From Tipula vernalis (Eukaryota > Arthropoda > Insecta > Diptera > Tipulidae): a stretch of 64,000 nucleotides of DNA. The stretch lies in the NCBI GenBank assembly GCA_958295665.1, contig OY282560.1, forward strand, positions 309,671,236 to 309,735,235. Direction: 5' to 3'. This document shows positions 12,093-22,212 of the stretch, piece after piece. The notes beneath the pieces were generated by a model that had not been told where the DNA came from, did no database searches, and was given only the letters and a program-made list of their open reading frames with translations. A program made the translations under genes and the position numbers. The first letter of the stretch is position 1. Each line of letters begins with the position of its first letter.

Positions 12093-12177
12093 CGCGTTTT
12101 TTTATTCGCTCCGGATAGCTGGCGTATAAAAATGACGGCTCTCGATAGCAGCTATCCGGAGCGAATAAAAAAGCGCG
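12093..12177. repeat. Hairpin with about 29-bp stem
   Basis: 12093-12121 (starting CGCGTTTTTTTATTCGCTCC) is the reverse complement of 12149-12177 except for one base in the A/T run. The loop is about 27 nt. Stem GC content is well above the surroundings. It could be a small foldback element or a structured RNA. Confidence 0.8.
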
Positions 12178-12269
12178 CTTAGTGGCATTACTGAAAATAG
12201 TAATTTTTGAAATCTTTTTGGATGGACTTTTACAGAACTTTTATTGTAAAAATATGTTACTTTATACTA

Positions 12270-12900
12270 TTTGGCAGTTACCGTTTTAACAGATTCCAAT
12301 GGAACACCAGTTCGCCCTGGTGAAGTAAATCGACATCATCATCTGGGCACGATCTGGGCTGCATACCATGGACTGCTGTTTAGTTTCGCCTGTTAGAATT
12401 TTATTAAATCAGCTACTTCCAGCTTTTCAAAATTTTCTAGGAAATGTTGAGCATCATACGTGCCTTTTTTTAAATCATCATGCAAAATTCGTCGAGCATA
12501 TTCCTTCATGTAGTTCAGGTGGTGGCTTAATAACGTGACACAGACAAGGCGTTCAAACCCAGCTCATAATCTATAATTTCCTGGGTCGTTCTTGGATTTT
12601 CGTCAATTTTTACTTCCACGAGGGCTACATTTCTGTCGCCGGCCGAAGATTTGGAGCAACCTTCACGAGGTTCATCCTCCACAGAAAAATGTCTAGACTG
12701 GAATCTTTGGAACCATTTGGAAACAGTCGCAAGTTATACTGCACTCACTCTATATGCAGTTTCGCATTCGTTCAAAATTTGAACGAGATTTTGATGACGT
12801 CGAAACCCGAAGAGAATGACAAATCGAATTTCTTGCTGTGTTGGTGGTGGAGTTTCACCCGACCTCACTTCCCTCTAGTTGCGACTATAATGAATCGATG
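12270..12900 (-). pseudogene. mariner-type transposase remnant
   Basis: Minus-strand translation from 12880 downward shows the N-terminal DNA-binding part of a mariner transposase. It reads QQEIRFVILFGFRRHQNLVQ, then VSKWFQRFQSRHFSVEDEPR (near 12660-12730), a motif typical of mariner proteins. IDENPRTTQEIIDYELGLNA (second helix-turn-helix) comes next. A stop interrupts the first part near 12740. Beyond 12530 the sequence is poorly matched, and only GETKQQSM (near 12365-12390) recalls the mariner region ahead of the second catalytic Asp. Later catalytic residues are not visible. No terminal repeats were found. Dead fragment. Confidence 0.7.
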
Positions 12901-12904
12901 AACA

Positions 12905-13175
12905 TCTGTAATTTTTAAAAAAAATTATAAATTGACATTAATAAGCGAACATTTGTGAAACCCTCCGTAAATCCCCCAATTTTTATTTGTATTTCATATA
13001 CTCCAAAAAGTTAAATTTTCACGACAACGTCAAACAACATTAGCTATGGATGACAGCATGGGTACCCGGACAAGTAGTCATGATGATGTTGGAATGAAAT
13101 CCCGCCCCTACCTCCAGCTCCGATAAAAAAAATAGTCTAGAACAAAAAGGCAAAAACAAAAAAAACGAGTTAAGT
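12905..13175. other. Short spacer
   Basis: No feature recognised. Confidence 0.4.
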
Positions 13176-13570
13176 TTAAATAATTGAAACGCGATAACTC
13201 CCTAAGATAAATGAAATAACTCCCCAAATTTTGGGGATTTTTTTCGTTTTAGTAGATTTTTCATTTCCATAGTAATACGGCGACTTATTTTATTTATGGC
13301 TTGGGGAGGTATTTATAATAAATTATACGGCTTTATAAAATAACTCCCGAATGAAATAATCCTAAAAATCATTCCCAACCATTCTACCATACTTTTCGGG
13401 CGAAATAATCAAACTGAAAATCGTAAGTTACTTGATATTTTTAGGAGTTGTTTCATTTTTTGAACTTAGGGAAATATTTCACTATGAATTATATCCCAAA
13501 TGAAATATGTCCCAAAAATATATTGTTGGGAGTTATTTCACTTCTGTTTAAAATCGAAATTTTAATAATT
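13176..13570. repeat. Region with repeated GAAATAACTCCC-like motif on both strands
   Basis: Variants of GAAATAAYYCC, or its complement GGGAGTTATTTC, occur roughly eight to ten times between 13188 and 13545. They include facing copies that flank CCCCAAATTTTGGGG near 13224. The region looks like a degenerate inverted or tandem repeat. Its identity is unknown. Confidence 0.45.
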
Positions 13571-13919
13571 TGTGAAGATCATTAGTAGGTACTTGTTATT
13601 TTTTGGGAACCGGCTGATTGTTCCGGCACAATTGTTCCCTGTCATTCTTCCATGGGAAGAAAACTGAAACTTTAAATATTAAAATAAGAACGACATACTA
13701 TATTTCCATTCTAATTTTAATTTACCTGCCTTTCCTGAATATTTTTAAAATAAAGTCCTCCTTTTTCAGAACTTCCATGCTAATTTTAAAATTAAATCTC
13801 CTTTTTCCAGAATATTTTAAAAATATTTCCATTATAGTACAGTACCTTCTACAAATTTAGAGATAAATTCATTCCTAATTTAATTTTACGTGGCGGTTTC
13901 CAAATACCGTTTCAATCAA

Positions 13920-15330
13920 TCACCTACAGCTTGTCTAAGTTTATGGGATGTGTAAATTGTCGTACCATCAGCAAAAGAGCGATCTGACAAAATCTTGATT
14001 TCGCGATTTCGTTGACCAAACTATTAAACTGGAGCGGATTTAAGACTGTCGCACATATGTGCGCGACTTATATAATTGAACAAAAAATTTGCGATCCTCA
14101 AGAAAAGAGTTTAGAATTTTAATTAGTTATAAAGGAAGTCCAACGGCTTTCAATTTGCACACTAGGCACTAGTATTTCATCTGCCGTTCGGTCCTTTATA
14201 ATGTATTCAAAAACTTTTTCCAAGGTGCTTAATAAGCTTATGGGTAAATATCTAGTTGGCAATGAAGGATCTTTACCCTTCTTTTCTATTTCAAAGCAGC
14301 TGCTGAAAACGTTCTTTATGAAAAGTTTGGTGAAATTTGATAAATATTCCAAAAGAATATTGCGTATTGCGAAACTGATGCTTTTAATGGTCGCAAATTT
14401 TTAAATAAACAATCAATTTTTTGTGTTGCAATATCCTTCACTTCCCAAAAATCGAAGGGAGTTTCGGCGTTAAAATTCGTTATAGACGAGGTACTATCGT
14501 TGATTTTGAAAAAGGGAATTGGCTTTGATCTATTACGAAAATGTTTAGAAGTTCTCCAAAATCGGTTATAACATTGTTCTTTCAAGTTTATTTTGCCATT
14601 TTTTATTTCTAGACCATTTATATTACAAATGGTTTTCCGATTCAAATGCCTGTTCCATTGTCGCTTACAGAAGTTTCTATGTTCAGAAGCGAGTACATTT
14701 TTTAAAGATTCCTATCTTGGCTGTGAAATAACATTATTGAATTTTTCTAGAGCGCCATCGATTTTAGCTACATTTTCAAATTAGAAGAATATCTTAATAG
14801 TTTCTATAATTTGTCTGCCAATTGAAATGTCTGTAATCAAAGTATTTAAGTGGTTCGATTAGTTCAATTGAGGAGCCGGATAATTCACAGATCACAGGAT
14901 AATGGTCAGGGGTTCAACTCTTTACAGGTATTGTCAAATACCTGTATCAATCATCTCCAATAATAAATGAGGTGGCATCTCGATTAAACCGAACTACATT
15001 ATTTCAAAAATTTGCGTGGCTAGAATTTGGGCAGTAATAACAATCTCTAATAACCCGTTCAACTATTTCAACGCAATTCCAAATGATTCAATACGTTTAA
15101 GGTTTAAGTTTGGTAGAACAAAATGTTTTAGAGATTTCTCAATTAGTGTTGCTACTCTATTCTATCATTCCGATAAAGAAAATAACCACTAATACTTGCT
15201 GATATAGAATTCAGATGAGATTCTGTCACCAACATCACATAAATACTATGATTGGCTAAGAAAGTTGCAATTCTAATTTCTTTTCTTTGATGCTTTTAGC
15301 ATTCTAGGTCGATAATAAAAAATGTTCCAA
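13920..15330 (-). pseudogene. Jockey-type LINE remnant (endonuclease to RT start)
   Basis: Minus-strand pieces in order: an endonuclease start-like phrase IRIATFLANHSIYVMLVTES (near 15215-15285), then HYPVICELSGSSIEL (near 14870-14905), recalling the C-terminal SDHxPV of LINE endonucleases. The linker follows (FWRTSKHFRNRSKPIPFFK, near 14500-14560). Last is the RT beginning, KKGKDPSLP with PISLLSTLEKVFEYIIKDR (14190-14290), equivalent to the conserved NYRPISLL...KVFE motif. The catalytic YADD region is absent, frames change often, and stops are present. No target duplication or poly(A) could be identified. Confidence 0.7.
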
Positions 15331-15436
15331 TTTGAGGTTGATTTTTAAATTTTGTATAAAACATAAGTATCTAAATTTTTATTTCAAATGACAGTAAATA
15401 TGTTCTGGTTTAGTAATGAAGTACATAGGTTCTGGT

Positions 15437-16300
15437 TTTAAAAGTGACGTTCAGTTGCTGCACGGCAAGCCACCATTATTTTACCAAAATTTTCGATGAC
15501 ATTCTGGCATAACTGCGGCTCTATTTCTTGAATACAATTAATAATATTCTCCTTTAGGTCATCAATTTTTGTGAATCGTTGATATAGAATGTTGCCTTCA
15601 AAGAGCCCCATAGGAAAAAATTTAGAGGTGTTAGACCGCAAGATGTAGGCGGCCAATTAATGTTCCTATGTTCCTTCTTCGAGAAATTATTATTCAAGTT
15701 GCTGTGTGCCATGTGGCACCGCCCTGCTGAAACCACAATCTGGATATTCTTACCTTCTAATTCGTATTTCCGATATCGAGGTCGATTTATACTATCAACA
15801 ATTCCATCTTCGCTTTCAAAATTAAATACGGTCCGATTACTCCACCAGCCCAAAAACGACGCCAGACAATCACTTTCTGTGGATGCATCGATTTTCCATT
15901 ACTTCTCGTGAGCTTTCTTCACTCAAGATTTAAAAATTTTGTTTATTCACAAATTCACCCTGTTTAAAATTTGATTCATCACTAAAGATGACTTTGTCGA
16001 GAAAATTCGCATTTTCAACTGGATTTGGTGGAATGAGTAACTGCTGTGAATGATGACGAATTGATGATTTTGGATCTCTGAAATGTATATTTTGCTTTTA
16101 TCATCCTTTACCGAACCAGTTTCCACAAATTTTGCAACAATTTTTCGAATGGCCAAAAGTGACGGACAATTTTCTCTTCCACATTCTGTACACAGTTTTC
16201 TTACAACTTCTGCATAACATTCACCAAATTTAAAATAATATTTAACAATAAATTCGCGTTATTCAATCGTATATCTCTAAACTTTTAATAGTTGAAATAT
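15437..16300 (-). pseudogene. Mariner-related transposase, probable DUF4817 type, broken
   Basis: From 16290 downward, an N-terminal helix-turn-helix (FGECYAEVVRKLCTECGREN, then AIRKIVAKFVETGSV) leads, through a degraded middle, to the catalytic part. That part reads HPQKVIVWRRFWAGGVIGPY, FQQGGATWHTA, NWPPTSCGLTPLNFFLWG and CQNVIENFGK. In this group the second acidic residue normally lies in QQDGA and the third in PLDFF. Here they read QQGGA and PLNFF, so two catalytic Asp positions are changed, in addition to frameshifts and stops. A related fragment lies at 55240-55720. The group name is from memory of the domain; the IS630/Tc1/mariner placement is firm. Confidence 0.75.
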
Positions 16301-19300
16301 TTCTACTTGTCATCTGTAATAGAACGAACGTAAAAATCACATCTTGCTGGGCCAATTCTAAAACCTCTTTGTAAAAGAAAATTTCCGCTAGATATGAGAC
16401 CTGAATATTTACCATATTGGCTACTTCTGATCGTTGAAAACAGTCACGAGAATTAATATTTTGAAGGGTATAACAAAAAGATCTGAAATTTAATTTTTAT
16501 TTTATAACCTTTTAAAAAGCACAAAATTTTAAATGTCTTTAAATCTAACGGGACTCAAAATGTAACAAAATTTTTTTCTTTCTAATTTTAGGTAAGTGCA
16601 ACATCTCGATTACTTAAGAAATGGATGCATGAAACAAACAGATAAAGTTAAGTATGTTTAGAAAATTCTACATAAAACTTGTAGTAAGTACACGCCTCTT
16701 AAATATAATAACTTGTAGTAATGTGTATATGAAATCAAAAGCGGCCTTAAATTAAAAATGTATAAAATATAAATTAACATTTATCGTAGAGTTGCACGCG
16801 ATACAGCTTGGCGGACTTGTTTACAACATACTCGTATAACACATTTCAACGCTAATTTTTGAGTAAACGATTAAAAAAAAATTATTTAAATTTTCACACG
16901 ATATCGACAATTTGATAAGATATCCGCGATCAAATATTTGTTTTGACAAACAAAAATTCTAACTGATTCGCGTTCAGTGATCTCGAACTTGTTTAAAATC
17001 TACGGTGATTAATCAATTTTGCATATGGGTGGAGTACAGTTTCAATTTTTCATTCAAATTTTCTCTTCCGCTTCTTGAAAATTGCAGAAAATCTGCTATA
17101 CTCAATAATTTTTTTTAGTTGTTGTTGCTTTATTTATGATTTCAATAAAATACGTAGGCGAAAATGCAAATATTTTGCGCGGCATACAGTGAAACCATAT
17201 TGACGTCATATCGGGCATCGTTTTACATAGAACACTTGAAATAGAAAATTCCAAAATATATTTAAAAATAAAATATTTCATTGCCCCCCAAAAAAAAAAA
17301 TAAAGAAAATATTCGACCGCGACCGTCTATAATTATGCGAATAAAAAAGCGAAATTTGAAGAGACCTTCAACTCACTTGCACAAAAACATTTAGAGACAA
17401 TTTTACATAAAATATTTTGCTGTATGCATATTACCCGTTGTTGTTGTTACTGCTTTTAATATTATATTTTTCACTTGGATTCGAACAAAAAAAAAATGCC
17501 TGCAGCATCTTGAAACGTACATAAACATACTTACATATACAGAACATGTGAAAAATAAGAAGAAACAAAATTGAAACAAGAAATTGCAAAGTTGCAACAA
17601 CAAACCAATTAACTTTCAGTTAACTGTAATATTTTCTTAATACTTCATCTGAACTAATTCGGTTGATACACCATATGGGAATAAATTGTTCAATTTTAGT
17701 GGGAAGAGTGACAAATGTGTTACCACTTAGCATGGGAATTAATGTGAGGCGCGAAAAGAAATTTTTCTTATACCAAAAAAATATCCGACTTGTTAGCAGC
17801 AGTTTAGCGCACAGTATACGAAACTTATTTCCGGCAAAGGTCATTGAAAATAGGTCATAGAACCTTTGTTAAGATATTTTGATTCAGAAGAAAAAGTTAA
17901 TTTTCCACGACCTTACATGTGTTCTATATATAAATAAAGTGCCTGTGCTGTCATAATTAATTGGATACCTGCCAATTTGATTGCAGCATCGTAGAATTAT
18001 AAAAAATTTAAAGAAAAAAATCGAAATAATTTATTAAAGTAGCTCATATCAATTAAGGTTTTGTCGTTTTGTCTGGGTCTTATTTATGATGTGAACTGAT
18101 GGTTATAACTTTTATGCGACTGGAGCTATAAAAATATTAAACTTCCGAATTATTAAACACATTTATTTATGTATGTCGAGAGATAGTGACGTAATAATAT
18201 GGTTTTTGTGGTCGCAGCATGTTTTTTTTTTACAAAAATAAAAATTCCAAACGCTATTTTTATAACCTATCGACCTAAAAATATCAAAAAGAATTCTAAA
18301 AATAATTTTATTTGTGTGCTCGGTATTTCTATACAAAATAATTAATTTCATTGAATGACTGTCGGGTTTAAGGAAGTTCAATTGTAATTTGTATAAGTCT
18401 GTAGTCATATATGGGAAGTTAAGTGGAGTATAAACAGTTTTTGGAGTGCGGTTGATTAGAGATGAGTCATGTAAATAATAAACGATGATTATTTTATTTG
18501 TTCTTGAAACCTTGTCCTAAAGGTCGTTGATGGCATTTAATCGAACTCAATCAAGATCGATTCCATTTTCTATGGAAATAAATTTTTTGGCCAATTTTCG
18601 GCATCCTCTACTATTAAACCACTCCGCACACCTCCCAAGATATTCCTCTTAAGAATATCATTTTAGTTTTAGAGACCTCTAGGTCTTAGAGACACCCCTT
18701 TATTCAAAACAAGAAATATGATGAAATGTTACATCGCTCTACTACATGGCTGGTTGATTAATTGTGTCTGCTTTGATCGGTAAGGCCTACAAAATTAGAA
18801 CTTGGATTATGAAGATCCTACTTAAACTTATTCACAGCTCTTAATGTTTTCTACTTTGTAGATTCTTCTGTTAGAAGGTTGTTCGACACATAAACGGGGT
18901 ATTACCCACATAACTCCTCCGAGCATCTATAATCAGTCCTCTAACAGAAAGCCATTGCAAAAGAACACAAATTATTTCTGGTCTCACTGACCCTATCTAT
19001 CAATCCTATCATCATCATATTTTTGACCAGACAAATCTTATGCTTGACTGATGAATGGTACCTCCGTTGTTTACAGTAGCATCTTTGAAAATAGTGTTCT
19101 CTGATTCTTAATAGTTGTATGACTCAATAATTTACATGAATTGCATCGCATGACCACAATGATAATGCTGAAGAGCCCATATAGTGGTCTGTGGTGACAA
19201 CGCTTGAACGGAAATAAAAATAACCGTCGAACGCAGGAATATCAGAAAGTAAAAGGGTTTCTCATCAGGAAGTAAACGGGTTTCTCAGTTATTGAGATTC

Positions 19301-19600
19301 TTTTTCAAGGAATTTTATTTTATTCATCGATCGGTCAGCCAATTCGAAAATAACGAAGCATGACTTGCTCTTTGACACTCCGACAAATAATATGCATCCT
19401 GGAGATCAATTCCCCTTTACCAGATTAACCGAGTTTGCTTAACAATGAGCATCGGATCGAAAGGTTCGTGATAATTCATGTGTATCAAATCAACGGAACG
19501 ATCCTAATCAGAACCTCTCCACCAAAGTGGCGAATTCCATCACACAGACTGGTCTACAATAATGCGTAGAATATTGGTAGTTAGTGAGAAATGATCCTAG
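16301..19600. other. AT-rich spacer without recognised genes
   Basis: No convincing coding region. Small open frames on both strands (17403-17860, 18163-18408) lack motifs. Confidence 0.45.
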
Positions 19601-19605
19601 CCATA

Positions 19606-19795
19606 TGGGCCGACTGTCGAAGGAGCAAATCTCAAAAAGCCGAATGTCGAAAAGGCGAATGTGTCGAAGGGCCGAATGTCGGAAGGCCAAATGTGTCGAA
19701 GGGCTAAACTTGTCGAAGGGCTGAGCTTGTCGAAGAGCCGAAACTGTCGAAGGGCCCAATGAGTTGAAAAGCCGAATGGGTCGAGGGACCGAATT
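19606..19795. repeat. Minisatellite, about twelve units of about 17 bp
   Basis: Tandem units close to GGGCCGAATGTGTCGAA (for example 19642-19790), with substitutions and 1-2-base length changes. The minus strand has an open frame through it giving repetitive HLAFRHSALRHIRLF-like peptide, which follows from the repeat and is not evidence of a gene. Confidence 0.85.
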
Positions 19796-20341
19796 TATAT
19801 TATTTTTAAACAGTTTTTAAATTCCATAGTTTTAGCAATGGTGGTGTCACCAATCACTTCTATATTATGGGAAAAGTAATAAATCGGCGATTATTTATAA
19901 TAACGGAGGATTAGGCATAATCTCAATACAATGATATACTAGCTTAAGTACCTGACATTGCTCGGCTCTACGACATTTTTTTAAAGACATTTTTGTTGCA
20001 CGTACATCAAAATGTTCACAGAGGATGGTTGTTGAATTCAAATGTATCGGAATTCAAATGGGTCGGATTCAGGACCCCTGACTTAAGCTTATAATCGCTG
20101 CTAATCAATTGTGTGTATTTTAACGGACGATTTTTCCACTATATGAGTGAGCGAGATGAAGTTTCTGGTTATATCATGCTTAAACTAATAGGGTCATACA
20201 CGAAGAAGCTAGATATAATTTTTAGGAATACTGTCAAAAGGGCTTCTATATTTTAACCACCAGCCCTGACAATATAATCTATCTTCTTGCGATCACAAAA
20301 CAGCCATCTCTTGCAGTTATTATCAGTATAAATGAAAACTA
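19796..20341. other. Spacer
   Basis: No recognised feature. Two short tandem GGAATTCAAATG units lie near 20034-20070. The last two bases (20340-20341, TA) would be the target site of the mariner that follows. Confidence 0.4.
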
Positions 20342-20462
20342 TTGGGTTGGCCAAAAAGTAATTGCGTTTTTTTATAATAGATGGATATGTCTTGAAATGT
20401 AACTAACTTCATTTTAAACTGCAAATTCATTATGTAACTTGACAGATGACTTTTCAAACATT
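20342..20462 (+). repeat. mariner left terminal repeat and leader
   Basis: The terminal repeat is followed by an AT-rich leader ending in ...CTTTTCAAACATT. The last four bases, CATT (20459-20462), are duplicated at 29741-29744. Confidence 0.8.
20459..20462. repeat. Gypsy target-site duplication (left)
   Basis: CATT, identical to 29741-29744, directly outside the LTR ends. Confidence 0.9.
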
Positions 20463-22135
20463 TGTAACGCAAGGGGGGTGACCAGGGTAAATAACGGTGT
20501 CATGATGGACATGTTCCTTTGGGCTTCCACTGGTAAATTGAGAGCGCGGGGGGCTCGTGAAAATAACCTCATTCCTTGTCTAGTCCGTTCTCCCTCGGTT
20601 AACAGAATCCTCTGGAGTCACCACCTGCAGCAATTTGCCGGCTATGGCTCAACCTGGGGTGGGATTTTGGTGGTGTCCTTCCAGAAGCTAGAAAGCTGCA
20701 CTTAATACACTACGAATTAATCATGCTTCCATCATGTCGCGCCTCACCTAGTACATCTCCTGAAACTTAAAGAACTTAAACACACATATCTTCTATTGTT
20801 TTACAAATGTTAATTACAAATAATTTTTTTATTAGCAATTTTAATTAACCATTTAATATTAAATATTTATTAAATGAAATGAGTTTACGTTATACAAACA
20901 ATAGATAAAAGATTCGGTTAATTTTGATAATCGCTTGAGATTCCGATTCGGTAACATGATCTTCCGATTGAAGAAACAAAAATTTTAAATAATAATTAAT
21001 TTAAAGATAAGCGAACGATGTATTTTGTTGTAGTTGGCTGGTGGCACGAGGAGCTCGCCGTATCCCCCAAACCGCATCTGTAATGAAAGAAAACAAGAAG
21101 AGAAACTGCGACCGCCGGAAGAAAATTACTGAATCGTTCACACTTTAATTATCGTATACCAAATAAATAAATCAAAAATTTAGTAATAAATAAGAATAAG
21201 AAAATTTGAAATTTAATGATATTTAATTTCTTAACTAATTAATTTATAAAAAGGATACCCCTGTTTTCAAATTATGTTGTTTCGGGACGATTTTCGCCAA
21301 CATTCACCAATCTGCCGTCCGAACATCCAATGAGGTTGATGCGCCAATTGTTATTACGTTGATGATTTGTCACTTACACGCGGTTCACGATTCGATAAAA
21401 GTGGATCGATATCCAATTGTCGCATGATTTGTGTAATTAATAAACTGCCATACCGCCTGATGATAATCGAACTATAGACGCTCAATTTAGGTGTTCGTTT
21501 GGTTTTGCACTTCACGGACAGTTCGTTTTCGACGATAGATTCACTCAGTATAAATTGCACTTGGGAGTTTCTTGCTATCGAATGTCTTGTTTTTTCAGAC
21601 TGAACAACCAATTTTCTAATAAATAACACTTATCACAGATCACCGTTCTAATGACAGTTTTCGGTTGCCACAACACAATATTACCAATTTACCACCATTA
21701 ATTTCATAATCACAGAATCATTAAATAATTTTTTTTTTCTGTATACATACATATATACATATACGTGTGTAGCTGTACAATCTCGAGGTTATGATGTGTA
21801 CGACTCGGTGATAGACAATATCATCGCACAAAAATAATAAAAATAAAAATTGGTTGTGTTTATTACCTATGTGATGATGATAAATTTTTTTTTATTTTTA
21901 TTGATGACTTTCTGTCTTTAGGTCCGCTCTCCACCAAAGCTCGAATTCAAAAAGAAAGTTTTCAATCGTCGGGCTCGTGTCATTCAATCATCTCCTCGCC
22001 GTGATCGCTGCCATCTATTTTCCGGTAGATTAAACTTAAATCAACATTTGAGCCAATAACGCCGGTCTCATACGGTCAAATATCCAATCGGACAAACAAC
22101 AAAATAATTGCAACGGGGCGTCAGCCAACGTTACA
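20463..22135 (-). repeat. 3' LTR of the Gypsy element (left copy)
   Basis: 1673 bp, identical in length to 28068-29740. The one difference I saw is A at 21424 against T at 29029. The ends are 7-bp inverted repeats (TGTAACG...CGTTACA). Small open frames inside both copies are not supported as genes. Confidence 0.95.
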
Positions 22136-22212
22136 TCGTGGGGACGTCTCACACCCTGAAAGTCTCATAAGCCGGGCCAAACAAAACCGCGACCAGAAAA
22201 GAAGTTCGCGAT
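22136..22212 (-). other. Segment between pol stop and 3' LTR, no clear polypurine tract
   Basis: The bases just upstream of the 3' LTR, read on the minus strand, are GTGTGAGACGTCCCCACGA. This is not the purine run expected to prime plus-strand DNA synthesis. Confidence 0.7.

Larger units (their letters stand above)
10291..12265. other. Spacer with several palindromes, no recognised genes
   Basis: AT-rich DNA without coding signal. It contains the palindromes at 10509-10560, an inverted-repeat segment at 11340-11440 and a strong hairpin at 12093-12177, listed separately. Confidence 0.5.

Noticed and set aside
19385..19420. Possible reverse transcriptase phrase IDLQDAYYL on the minus strand
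   Set aside because: Only nine residues look RT-like. The flanks do not continue in any known RT, so it is not called.
20439..20705. Open frame repeated at 28038-28310 as a conserved gene pair
   Set aside because: Both copies lie within the two LTRs, so their identity only reflects LTR duplication.
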